This document shows, in pieces, positions 1 to 9,800 of a DNA stretch of 54,832 bases. The first letter of the stretch is position 1, and each line of letters begins with the position of its first letter. The position numbers were made by a program, and so were the translations under genes. The DNA is from JAWXBR01 sp034440235. GTDB lineage: Bacteria; Bacteroidota; Ignavibacteria; Kapaibacteriales; Kapaibacteriaceae. The notes beneath the pieces are model-generated. The model made no database searches and had not been told where the DNA came from. It saw only the letters and a program-made list of their open reading frames with translations. Location of the stretch: positions 1 to 54,832 of the forward strand of contig JAWXBR010000018.1 in the NCBI GenBank assembly GCA_034440235.1, written 5' to 3'.

Positions 1-87
1 GACTTCAGTACTTATCCTAAGGGAGTTTACTACATTCAAGTGTGCAATGGAACGGTATCTCGTGCACTAAAGCTAGTGGTGAATTGA
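1..87 (+). CDS. 3' end of a T9SS-secreted protein (partial)
   Basis: The first frame is open from the window edge to a TGA at 85-87 and encodes 28 residues. They include YPKGVYYIQVCNG and end in LKLVVN. This is the typical last strand pair of a type IX secretion type-A C-terminal sorting domain (GxYxxxxxxGxxxxxxKLVV). The rest of the protein lies outside the window, so its function cannot be told. The gene converges on, and overlaps by about 15 bases, the 3' end of the integrase remnant on the other strand. Confidence 0.75.
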   Translation, partial: DFSTYPKGVYYIQVCNGTVSRALKLVVN

Positions 88-588
88 AGGCAGAGAATTA
101 ACAGCCGCCTTCTTTCGTTCGTCAACAAGCTTCGCGTACAACTGTGTCACCCGAATGTCCCGATGACCCAACAAATGCTGCACAGCGTACAAATCATTTC
201 CCTGCGTAATCAACAGTGTTGCGAATGTATGACGTGCAATATGCGAAGTGACGTGCTTGTCTATGCCGGCTACCTTTACCCAACGCTTCAAATATCGATT
301 GAACAAATCATCGGTTGTGGGAAGCGCAAAGACAAGTGCGGATTTCTTACTGGGTCGTTCGCCTAACAGAGTCAACGCTTCGTCGGCGAGCGGGATGTGT
401 GTGTAATCGCCGGTCTTTTTTTGTACGAAGTTCAGTCTATCGGATTTTACATGAGACCAAAAGAATTCACGCACACGAACGGCCCCTTCATAGATGTCTA
501 GGTATGAGTGATCACCAGTTCCATTGCGTTGCCTTCGAATCACAATTCCAGCGACTTTAGTAGACTTCGTTTTAAGCGCTATTGACAT
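73..588 (-). pseudogene. Tyrosine recombinase/integrase remnant with internal deletion
   Basis: The 171-residue frame begins like the arm-type DNA-binding domain of Bacteroidota integrases (SYLDIYEGAVRVREFF, about residues 28-43). It then jumps straight into the C-terminal catalytic domain. Visible catalytic parts are the beta-hairpin lysine in KKTG (57-60), the HxxR box H116/R119, H142 in LLGH and the nucleophile Y151. The central core-binding domain and the first catalytic arginine (the GLRxSDI box) are missing, and family members are normally about 380-410 residues. The junction falls near bases 450-465 and keeps the frame. I infer an in-frame deletion that leaves a non-functional recombinase. 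A small DNA-binding derivative is possible but less likely. Confidence 0.75.
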
Positions 589-670
589 AGGAGATTAGTA
601 AAGCATCCAGCCATGTACGGCGGCACCGATACAATGGAACTGGAAATTTCAGAAACAGGCCTCATGACCC

Positions 671-710
671 GACCCGAATAGGGGTCTGATCATGACCCGA
701 ATAGGGGTCT
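671..710. repeat. Two 17-bp direct repeats with internal dyad
   Basis: GACCCGAATAGGGGTCT occurs at 671-687 and again, identically, at 694-710 (period 23). Each copy is itself an inverted repeat, GACCC-6-GGGTC. A partial CATGACCC precedes both. The repeats sit in the gap between the integrase remnant and the methyltransferase gene. They could be operator sites or recombinase-associated sites; nothing seen decides between these. Confidence 0.7.
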
Positions 711-785
711 AAGCGGTCATTCTGTGGCCCAAATGACGTCCGAAGTGGAACAATTGCTAAATTGAGGGGCAATTGAACGTTGCCC

Positions 786-827
786 GCGCCCCTGTAGGAA
801 CTTACCAGCAAGGGCGCTTCTCTTTTT
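786..827 (+). terminator. GC-rich hairpin with T-rich tail upstream of the methyltransferase gene
   Basis: GCGCCC (786-791) can pair with GGGCGC (812-817) around a 20-base loop, followed by TTCTCTTTTT (818-827). It lies 25 bases before the start codon at 853. No forward gene ends just upstream, so it may be a leader attenuator or a relic terminator of a lost element gene. The six-base stem is modest, so confidence is limited. Confidence 0.4.
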
Positions 828-852
828 ACATGTTTATCTATTCGGGTTCTAA

Positions 853-2067
853 ATGGCTACTGCTCAACAAATCTCAATGAATATACTGGATGTGATTATC
901 GTTAGGGATCCAGCTGTTGCTTCAAAGTACAAGAACGGTACGAAGGTGTCGATTACGACGTTTATCGAAGATTACATGAACGGTCGTGTAGATGTTACGG
1001 TAGACGTTCAACAGTTAATTCTGAATCGGACGCACTTCTTCAACTACAACTTTGTTGGACATCACCTGAAGTTCTTCTTCAAGGAATTCATTCCGCAGTT
1101 AGCTATTCACTCGAAGAAGCAGGATGAGCGAGTTATTCGCGATCACTACGATCGTGGTAACGACTTCTTCGGTGCTTTCCTCGGCGAGCGCATGATCTAC
1201 ACATCTGCGTTTTTCCAGACGGGTGACGAAGACCTCACAACCGCACAAGACAACAAGCTCAACCTCGTGTGTCAGAAGCTTCAACTCAAGCCAGGCGAGC
1301 GTCTACTCGACATCGGCTGTGGTTGGGGAACACTCGTAGCACACTCTGCCAAATATTATGGCACCGACTCAACAGGTATTACGATTGCTCAGGCAGGCGC
1401 GGACTATGGTAATGCACAGATAGAGCGTTGGGGAGTGAAAGACCGTGCACGCATTAATCGCATGGACTATCGTAGCATTCCTGCTGATAAGTTCGACAAG
1501 ATTTCATGTCTCGAAATGGCCGAACACGTAGGCATCAAGAACTTCACCAAGTTCATGAAGCAAATCAACGGTCTAATGAAAGATGAAGGAATTTTCTTCT
1601 TACAGATTGCTGGTCTTAAAGCTGGTGTGCATCAGGAGTCGATGTCATGGGGACTCTTTATGAGTCAGTACATCTTCCCAGGTGCCGATGCGAGCATGCC
1701 TCTTTCGTTTGTTGTAAAACGTCTCGAAAAAGCAGGCTTCGAAATTCACAGCGTAGAAAACATTGGCATCCACTACTCTCGTACCATTCAACTCTGGTAC
1801 CACAACTGGATGCAGCACAAGGAAGAAATCACCAAGGCATACGGCCAGTGGTGGTTCCGTTGCTGGGAAATCTTCCTGGCTTGGTCTGTCGACATTGCAA
1901 AACAGGGTAATTCGACCGCATTCCAGATTGTATGCAACAAGAATCTTGTCGACTACAACCGTCCGCGCTGGTTCAACGCTACAAACGTTGGCGAACGCGA
2001 TCTAACGACAAGCAAGCCGAAGTCCGAACGCCCTTCCGTGGCCGCTCGCGAACCAGCCTTGCTGTAG
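853..2067 (+). CDS. CFA-synthase-family methyltransferase, sphingolipid C9-methyltransferase-like
   Basis: This 404-residue SAM-dependent methyltransferase belongs to the cyclopropane-fatty-acid synthase family. The SAM-binding motif LLDIGCGWGT spans 151-160, the HYDRGNDFF segment that typifies the family is at 98-106, and the EMAEHVG segment carries E224, which by family alignment should sit in the bicarbonate/active site. The C-terminal half (FFLQIAGL, YIFPGADAS, GIHYSRT, KQGNSTAFQ) resembles, from memory, fungal sphingolipid C9-methyltransferases more than E. coli Cfa. Unlike those fungal enzymes it has no N-terminal membrane segments. It would add a methyl group to an unsaturated acyl or sphingoid chain at the membrane surface. 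Serine palmitoyltransferase lies 11 kb downstream. The general family is sure; the sphingoid substrate is inference. Confidence 0.85.
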   Translation: MATAQQISMNILDVIIVRDPAVASKYKNGTKVSITTFIEDYMNGRVDVTVDVQQLILNRTHFFNYNFVGHHLKFFFKEFIPQLAIHSKKQDERVIRDHYDRGNDFFGAFLGERMIYTSAFFQTGDEDLTTAQDNKLNLVCQKLQLKPGERLLDIGCGWGTLVAHSAKYYGTDSTGITIAQAGADYGNAQIERWGVKDRARINRMDYRSIPADKFDKISCLEMAEHVGIKNFTKFMKQINGLMKDEGIFFLQIAGLKAGVHQESMSWGLFMSQYIFPGADASMPLSFVVKRLEKAGFEIHSVENIGIHYSRTIQLWYHNWMQHKEEITKAYGQWWFRCWEIFLAWSVDIAKQGNSTAFQIVCNKNLVDYNRPRWFNATNVGERDLTTSKPKSERPSVAAREPALL

Positions 2068-2105
2068 TAAACCATGTAATCATTCCACATGTATATTGAG
2101 GGGTT

Positions 2106-5100
2106 ATGCGACCCCTCTTTATACTTTTGTTACTTGTCTCGGTCGTCCTAGGTGCTGACGGCCAGTCTTTGCAGCTCTATAACGTAAACGCCTCGAGATT
2201 CCCCACGATTCGTGCGGATTATGTTGCTGTCGATGCAAACGGACGTCCGTTTACCGGACTCGGTGCTGCCGATTTCCGCATTGTCGAGCAGCCGGGCAAT
2301 GGCGCGTTTGTGGACCTAAGCGCTACTGTAGTTCACGGATGTAGAACTTTAACACGCGACTCAGCTGCCAGCATCCTACTGATTATCGATGAATCTGCTT
2401 CGATGGCTAACCCTGTCGGAGGCGTTCAGCGCATGGATTTGGTGAAAGCCGCTTTGCGAACGTTTATTGGTCAGCTAAACTTCACCACAGGTACGCAGGT
2501 TTGCATCATTGCATTTAGCGGCTACTCAAGGCTTGCATTGCCGTGGTCGGGTTCGACATCGGTAATTCTGGATTCCATTAGTCGGCTGTCTCCTAAAACG
2601 GTAACCAACTACGAATTGCCGTTCACAAGCATACCCAATATCTTCGATGAGTTTGCGAAACGAGACCCTTCGATACCGAAGACTGCAATATTCATTACGG
2701 ATGATCAACCCAATCCTGCGATTGTAAATCCGCAGAACTTAATAGATACGGTTGTTAGAAAGAGCTATGAGCAAGCAATTGTTATTCATTCGATATCTGT
2801 AGACGAGACGCTTACCAACCCAACGTTGGCAACCATTTGCACGAAGACTGGCGGTACTAGCCATTTCGGTACAGAATCGCTTTTGACGACGATGTTCGAC
2901 CTAATAAACTTTTCTATTAACTCGCGCATTGTTTGTTATATCGAATGGAAGTCGCCATTCGGCTGTAGCGAATTCGACAGACAGCGTACTGCCATCGCAA
3001 CGCTGCTGCGACCCAACACACCGCCCGATACGATAACGTACACTACCGGTGCTGCAAGTATTGCAGTCATCAATTCTTCTACGCCATTACTTGAATTAGG
3101 AAGTCCTCCCGCAAGCAGCTCTTTATTTGCTTCGGTGACGTTTGCCTCGATCAATACCGACGTTATGGTACGTGGTTATACCATTTCCCCTGCCACGCAC
3201 TTTACTGTTGTTGACTGGGACTATCCTAAGAACTCAGTCAACCCGCCGTCGCCAACAAACATCATTACACTGAGAAAAAATGTACCTCGCGTTCTGCGTG
3301 TACGCCTTACTCAGGGATCGATTCCGGCGTTGCACACTGCCATTCTTCAGCTAATAGGCGACCCATGCACCATCACTCAAGCACTTCGCGGTGGCGGTAC
3401 GCAGGTAGTGGTCGTAACACCTAATGGAGGCGAAGTACTTACAACGTGTGATACAGCCGACATTCTGTGGTCTGGCATTCCTGCCGATGCTCCCGTTCGC
3501 ATCCAATGGTCGATCGATGGCACTACGTGGAACACCATAGCAAATGCTGCTACCGGACGTGCTTTTAGGTGGCTTCCGACAATCAAGGGTCTCACCTATC
3601 GCATTCGTATTACATACGTACCCATAAGCGCATACACGTGGCTGCAGCAAATTGGTCACACTGGCATCGACACTGCGTCCTCGGTTGCAGCACGTCCGGG
3701 TGGTGATAAGCTGTATGTAACAGGTTGGTTTAGTGGCACTACACAGTTTGGTGGCGCAAGTGTAACACTACCACAAGGTGCTGTTGATGGGTTCTGCCAG
3801 GAATTTGATGGCGATGGACTTTGGGGTCGAACATTCCTTCTGACTGGTGAGGACTCCAAGAATGAAAAAATTATCGGCGCTGTTACCGACGATATTGGTA
3901 ATGTTTACATAGCAGGCACGTTCGAAAGCCCCACTGCTACGCTTACCGGTGGTACCTCAAACTACACGCTTCGTATGCCAGCTGGGCAGTCGGGTAGCGT
4001 ACGCGATGTTTCGGATATGTTTCTGGCCAAGATCACGGCAGTCGGTGCTGTCGAATGGGTGCGGTTCGGACAAGGCACGTTCCGATATAGTAGCGAAGCG
4101 ACAGCAACAAGCATTGGCATTATGAAAGGTGTAAACGGTCAAACACAAGTTGTTGTTGGCGGCACGTTTGTAAGCTTTATTAATGTCGGTGTATCAAAAG
4201 GTGGCGTACAGATGCAATTGGGCCCCGCACTTCCACCTGGCCCTTTCTACGCAGCCTACGATGAACTCGGAAACGTCATTGAAGTCTTTGCGCGCACTCC
4301 GCCAACTGCGTATCGATATGCATCGAAAACAACGAAAGATTCGACAGGGTGCGAGTTCGAGGTCGACCATTTTACAGGGACATTAACCAAGGGCGCATTC
4401 TCGGCTACAGCACGCAGTGCAAGTACTGATGTATTTGTCGCACGCCGATGTGTCGGTCCAACTGCTGTCGATGAAAGCGATACGGTCTTTACCGTTCGTA
4501 CGCCATTCCTGACGATTTCCGGCACGCCACTCGTCATGCAGCCAACAAGTGTTGGTGCATCCTCAACAACATCGTTTACACAAAAACTGTGCAACACAGA
4601 CGCATACCCCGCTCAAGTTTTTTCGAGCAACATATCGGGTGCGAATGCAGCAGACTTTACGCTAGTCACAATCATTGCCGGAACCATTATACAGCCGAAT
4701 GAATGTCTAGACATCGACATACAATTCCGTCCATCTGCCCAAGGCACCCGCACCGCTGTCCTAAATGTTATCGGCAGTTGTGGAACGCTTGCATCCGGAG
4801 CTCTCGAAGGCAACGGTGTATCAGGTTGCAGCCTATTCGTTATAGGCAAGGTTCAGATGTCGGATGTAGTAGTTGGCTCTACCACGACAACGAATCAATG
4901 TATTGTTCGCAACACAACTACAGCAAATGTTAGTGTTACAGTAAGAGTCTCGCCGGCAGGAACGAGGTTCGATGTCAATCCTAAAGGACCGATTGTTCTT
5001 ACGCCTGGTCAGTGTTTCTCACCGACGATTACGTTCGATGCTACGACTGCAACACCTGGTAACTACAATGCCTCACTTGTATACACATTACCACCAGAGT

Positions 5101-6830
5101 GCGGCGCATTGTCATCAGAAATACTTGCAGGCGTTCGCGACACCACAATAATTGCAAAAGACACTGCGATTTCTATTGACGATCTAGATTGGTTCTCGCG
5201 CCGTTTACGTACTGTAAACGATTCTATAATGTACCTTAGAAATCAGGGCAGACAAGACCTTTTCATCGAGTCTGTTGCATTGGGGAATGTCGCTGGTGAC
5301 ATCACTGCAGACTTCGCGTTGTTTCCTGCCACTCCATTTTTGCTTAAGTCAAAAGAATCCTTTCCTATTCCTGTTCGCTTCGTACCGCAAACACGCGGAC
5401 CTCACACGACTGAGGTCGTCGTAACTGTCCGCGGAATTAACACACCTGTTAAGGGTCTTGCAAGGGGCTTGGGGATTCTTCCTGTTATCGCCGCAACGGG
5501 AGATACTTGGCCAGTAACGCCGATTTTGTCCGTTGCAACTAAAACAGGCAATGTCACCATTAGAAACACCGACGCAACAACGTCGTTGCGAATCGAGAAC
5601 GTTGTTTTTGTGCGTCCAACACAATCAGATTTTCGATGGGCAATTCCTTCGGCAACACTTTTCCCTGCAGTGATTCCGCCGAACGGATCGTTGTTAATTC
5701 CTGTACAGTTTGTTCCGCAAGCAAGCGGTGTCCGTAGCGAAATGGTACGCATCTATCATGATGCTAAGGAAGGTCCCGACCCAATTCCGCCTTTCGCCGA
5801 CACATCAGTCGAGCTACTAGGCAGTGGTTCGGCAGGTGATGAACTTACCCCCGTAGCGTTCCCGCCGACTCTTACATGCGACACAGCAATTGCATCGTTC
5901 TGGGTGCCGAACCCAAGTGCAACAGTGCCGTTCTTGATTACAGACCTAGTCGAATCGGACCTAGGTAACGCTTTCGAGTTGTTAGGTCTGGCCCCCATCA
6001 CTATACCTCCAAACGATAGCGTGCAGTTGTTTGTGCGTTTCTCGCCGAGTGTTAAGCAAACGTATGCAGCAACCTATGTGTTTACGAATGCTTCCATTCC
6101 AGGTTTATACATCCGGGTCACAGGAGAAGGAACTACAACAGAGTTGACACCTGCGTTTACGCCGATGCCCGACGCCGCAGCTGGTTCGCGAATAAATATT
6201 CCATTGACCGTTGCTCCTTCAGCGCCGTACTACAGCGGAATGTCGAGCATACGGATAGACATGCAGTACCCGTCTCTCATGATGTCGTTTATCAACGTGC
6301 AGAGTACGTCCGCAACGGGTTCGATTACAGCCATCGACACATCGGTAATGGGACATGTAATCTTTACGGTAGATGTTGCGCCGCCGGTCGGACAGGACCT
6401 AACATTTACAACCTTCTTTCAGACACTTCTTTCTGCAGATACAGTTGTAGACATTTCGGCAGCCGTCTCTTCTGCATACACATGCGTCAACACATTACCC
6501 GCATCCGATCAGTTCATCCTAGCACTCTCGTGTGCAGGTGCGAGTCGCGTGATTAGCCTGGGTGCAAGTGCATTCGAATTGCGTCAGCCATTCCCAAGTC
6601 CTGCATCCGACGTCGTTACCGTTCAATACTCCACCGGCTACAGCACGGCAGTAACATTTGATGTGCTAGATGGTATTGGCAATATCGTAAACACGATTGC
6701 ATTGCCAGCTAGCGAATCGGCAGCATACGAGCTGGATGTACCCGTGAATGCGCTTGCTTCAGGGACCTACGTATTACGCATGAGGGCGGGACACTACGTC
6801 CGGTCGCACATCATAAGCGTTGTACGATAG
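2106..6830 (+). CDS. Giant secreted VWA / choice-of-anchor-D protein with T9SS sorting domain
   Basis: The 1574-residue protein starts with a signal peptide (about 1-20, LFILLLLVSVVLGADGQS). A von Willebrand A domain covers roughly 85-270, with an intact MIDAS motif DESAS at 95-99. An Ig-like domain (TPNGGEVL, about 432-505) and a region of SBBP-like repeats (GGDKLYVTGWFSG, DDIGNVYIAGTF, about 505-790) follow. Several HYDIN/choice-of-anchor-D modules span roughly 820-1390, with 'DF...PFLLKSKESFPIPVRFVPQ'-type strands. The last 85 residues (QPFPSPASDVVTVQYS ... GTYVLRMRAG) are a T9SS type-A sorting domain. It is therefore expected on the cell surface or released, possibly as an adhesin or matrix-binding protein. 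A 13-bp tandem duplication spans its stop codon. The exact ligand is unknown. Confidence 0.85.
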   Translation: MRPLFILLLLVSVVLGADGQSLQLYNVNASRFPTIRADYVAVDANGRPFTGLGAADFRIVEQPGNGAFVDLSATVVHGCRTLTRDSAASILLIIDESASMANPVGGVQRMDLVKAALRTFIGQLNFTTGTQVCIIAFSGYSRLALPWSGSTSVILDSISRLSPKTVTNYELPFTSIPNIFDEFAKRDPSIPKTAIFITDDQPNPAIVNPQNLIDTVVRKSYEQAIVIHSISVDETLTNPTLATICTKTGGTSHFGTESLLTTMFDLINFSINSRIVCYIEWKSPFGCSEFDRQRTAIATLLRPNTPPDTITYTTGAASIAVINSSTPLLELGSPPASSSLFASVTFASINTDVMVRGYTISPATHFTVVDWDYPKNSVNPPSPTNIITLRKNVPRVLRVRLTQGSIPALHTAILQLIGDPCTITQALRGGGTQVVVVTPNGGEVLTTCDTADILWSGIPADAPVRIQWSIDGTTWNTIANAATGRAFRWLPTIKGLTYRIRITYVPISAYTWLQQIGHTGIDTASSVAARPGGDKLYVTGWFSGTTQFGGASVTLPQGAVDGFCQEFDGDGLWGRTFLLTGEDSKNEKIIGAVTDDIGNVYIAGTFESPTATLTGGTSNYTLRMPAGQSGSVRDVSDMFLAKITAVGAVEWVRFGQGTFRYSSEATATSIGIMKGVNGQTQVVVGGTFVSFINVGVSKGGVQMQLGPALPPGPFYAAYDELGNVIEVFARTPPTAYRYASKTTKDSTGCEFEVDHFTGTLTKGAFSATARSASTDVFVARRCVGPTAVDESDTVFTVRTPFLTISGTPLVMQPTSVGASSTTSFTQKLCNTDAYPAQVFSSNISGANAADFTLVTIIAGTIIQPNECLDIDIQFRPSAQGTRTAVLNVIGSCGTLASGALEGNGVSGCSLFVIGKVQMSDVVVGSTTTTNQCIVRNTTTANVSVTVRVSPAGTRFDVNPKGPIVLTPGQCFSPTITFDATTATPGNYNASLVYTLPPECGALSSEILAGVRDTTIIAKDTAISIDDLDWFSRRLRTVNDSIMYLRNQGRQDLFIESVALGNVAGDITADFALFPATPFLLKSKESFPIPVRFVPQTRGPHTTEVVVTVRGINTPVKGLARGLGILPVIAATGDTWPVTPILSVATKTGNVTIRNTDATTSLRIENVVFVRPTQSDFRWAIPSATLFPAVIPPNGSLLIPVQFVPQASGVRSEMVRIYHDAKEGPDPIPPFADTSVELLGSGSAGDELTPVAFPPTLTCDTAIASFWVPNPSATVPFLITDLVESDLGNAFELLGLAPITIPPNDSVQLFVRFSPSVKQTYAATYVFTNASIPGLYIRVTGEGTTTELTPAFTPMPDAAAGSRINIPLTVAPSAPYYSGMSSIRIDMQYPSLMMSFINVQSTSATGSITAIDTSVMGHVIFTVDVAPPVGQDLTFTTFFQTLLSADTVVDISAAVSSAYTCVNTLPASDQFILALSCAGASRVISLGASAFELRQPFPSPASDVVTVQYSTGYSTAVTFDVLDGIGNIVNTIALPASESAAYELDVPVNALASGTYVLRMRAGHYVRSHIISVVR

Positions 6831-6842
6831 CGTTGTACGATA
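6817..6842. repeat. 13-bp tandem duplication across a stop codon
   Basis: GCGTTGTACGATA is present at 6817-6829 and again, identically, at 6830-6842, with no bases between. The first copy encodes the last residues (VVR) and most of the TAG stop of the VWA protein; the second is untranslated. The arrangement suggests a recent slippage duplication. Similar stop-codon repeats occur elsewhere in the window. Confidence 0.9.
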
Positions 6843-6872
6843 ATTTCGCTTTGTTCAACACTTGAATTCCGC

Positions 6873-9800
6873 ATGACCCATTTGCTACGACTGACCCTCG
6901 TCGCGTTGTGCATTGTCTTTTGCACCCCGGCATTAGCCCAGATAAATCAACTCAATCTGTTTACTACGGCCTCTAAACCGCAGGACGTACAGGTTGCACA
7001 TGCTGCTTCGTTCGTGAATCTAAATGTAGGTGTATGGCGTGACGCTGCGGTGTCAGTTGCAGACAATCAGCGGCTCGAGTTAACACTAACAATGCCCGAA
7101 GGCGACATCGTGACGTTAGATGTTACGCGATTTAGTGTGGTTGATGCTGAGACGCCACTTTATGCCGCTAGCACCGATCAGCTCACACGACTTCAGATAC
7201 CGTCGGCGCTTCTACTGCGGGGCTCGGTTAAAGGCGGGCCATCATCGCATGTCATGCTCGCCGTGTTTGAGTCCTGGGCAACAGGGTACATCAGCATCGA
7301 ACGCTCTGGCGTTAAGCGCCGCTATCTCTTGAGCTCCCTTAGCAAGACCCCTAACAGCACACACATTGTAAACGAAGACATATACTCAGAAAGTCCTGGT
7401 CCGTGGGATTGTGGCAGTATTGACACAGAATTTCCTGCAAGGGGCAACGACAAGGGGCAAGAACAAACGCAAGCCGTGAACAAGATTGTGCGCATTGCGT
7501 TGGAGGGAGACGAAGAATACTACATCGACCACGGTAGAGATGTGTACAAGTGTGCAGAGTATGCGCAGGCTGTACTTGCTGCTGTGAGCGACATCTATCA
7601 GCGCGATGTATCGGCTGCCGTGATGACGCCGTGGATGGCGTTCTGGACAGCCACAGACCCCTACCCTGGAGTTAATTCCGGTGACATCCTAACGCAGTTG
7701 AGAACGTATTGGCAAGCCAATCGTGCGGCCGTGAGTCGGTCAAGTGCTATGCTTTTAAGCGGTGTGAACGGTATTGGTGGAGTAGCATACGTAGATGCAT
7801 TGTGCACAAACAATGGTTACGCAGTAAGTGGCACAAACAACACGTACACCTATCCAGTGGCGGGGTATGTGTGGGATACAGATGTGTGTTCACACGAACT
7901 CGGACACAATGTGGGTGCACGTCACACACATTCGTGTACATGGAATCCGCCAATCGACTCTTGCGTTGCCGCCGAGGGAACGTGTTACACGGGCACCAAG
8001 GCTAAGCTTGGCACAATCATGAGTTATTGTCACCTCACTCCGTTCGGCACCGAACTATTGATTCATACACGTGTCTCGGCATACATGGTTACGCGATTGG
8101 CTGCAAGAACATGTGTTTTGGCGCCCGGTACGATGACCGTAAGCGCAGGCCCGGATACTGCGTTATGTAACGGGTTGGGTGTCGTATTAAATGGCTCTGT
8201 ATCTGGTGGAACAGCGCCGTACACGTATTCATGGTCACCGCTTATCGGAATTACTAATCCCAATTCATTAACCCCAACGGTTACGCCAACGAAAAACATT
8301 AAGTATGTGCTCGAAGTACGTGACAATGCGGGTAAGGTTAATACCGACACGGTTAAAATTTTAGTCGGTCCACCACTTACCGTATCTGCGCCAAGTACGA
8401 TTTCGACTTGTAGCGAATCGCAAGTAAGTATTACCGTGACGGCTGCAAATGGCGATGGTGCATATCAGTATACGTGGTTGTATGACGACATCACTGTTCA
8501 TAGCAGTCAACCAACGCTGACGTTTACACCTCTGTTTGCCGATACAATATTGGTGTTGACGCTTGTTGAAGATGGTACAGGACTTTGTGCTGCTTCGGAC
8601 ACAACGATGGTGTACGTAAGTCGTAAACCCTACGTCGTGCTTAGTGGACCTGAGATTGCTTGTCGAGGAGAAGTTGTTGTTCTGAACACTGCGAAATCGC
8701 TCGGTAAAGCTCCATATGTGTCTCAATGGACAGTGAACGGAGTGCCTACCGTACTTGCAGATGATAACGTCCAGATAACTGTCGACGCATCAAAGAACGT
8801 TCGTTTAATTGTAACGGATTCTAATAACTGCGCAGATACTGCATTGCACGTTATTACGATGCGTGACTATACAGTGAACGTTACGCCAACCCTAGTACAA
8901 CTTCCGCCAATTCCACCATGTGCCGATACAGCATCAGCAAGAGTTGTGCTAACGAATACCGGAACCTTGCCTGTTATTATTACGCAGGCCAATGTACTTG
9001 TGTTAAATAGTGGCTTGCCTCGCACGATAGCAGTTGGTGCTTCAGCCGCATTTGATGTCCACCTTGTAAATCTGCCAACCGGCACGTTTACCGATACCAT
9101 CAAGTTTTCAGAAGGCATCTGCAATCGTGTGTTCAAAACCGTGTATAAAGGTCAGCGCAATGGTGTGAGAATTACGACACCGTTGCCTCTTTCGGTCGGA
9201 CCGCTTGTGTCGTGCGTAGACAGCACGGCAGTGGAATATTCGTTTGTTGTTTCTAACGGTGCCAATGCTCCAATTACACTCAATCTTCCAGAAGGACCTC
9301 TGGCAGTGCCAGCACTTTCAGATACTACCATTCGACGTGGAATTCGGGGCGTCTTCCCCGATGGCATTTTGGCTGATACTCTGCGTATACCATACACCAG
9401 TGGGGCGTGCACTGGTTCTGTAAGTGTACCATTTCAAGTCGACGCACGCAGATTCGTCCTCGACAAACCAGATAGTGTGTCATTTGGTGTAGTAACGATT
9501 GAGAATGTGTTTCCAATAACACAGCCATTTCAACTAACAGCAACAAGTACTGGGATACCGTTTGTAGTCGTGGATTCTGTATCGCTCTCTCCACCATTTA
9601 CGACGTCTATACGAAAAGGTCAGCGGTTAAATAACGCTGCCGCACTTTCGCAGTCAATTACATTTGCTCTACCTACGACTCTTGACCGAACAGATTTTCG
9701 TGATACGCTACGGATACGTTTTGAGGATTGCGGAGATGAGTACGAAATTCCAGTCAGCACGTCGATCGCAGTCACAAATTTGGACTCTCAGTTTCCATTG

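Noticed and set aside
1099..1284. Reverse-strand ORFs within the long secreted-protein and methyltransferase genes
   Set aside because: They overlap well-supported genes in other frames, lack ribosome sites and known motifs, and look like shadows.
853..2067. SAM or other known riboswitch before the methyltransferase
   Set aside because: Only one simple hairpin is visible; no pseudoknot or conserved riboswitch core could be recognised by eye.
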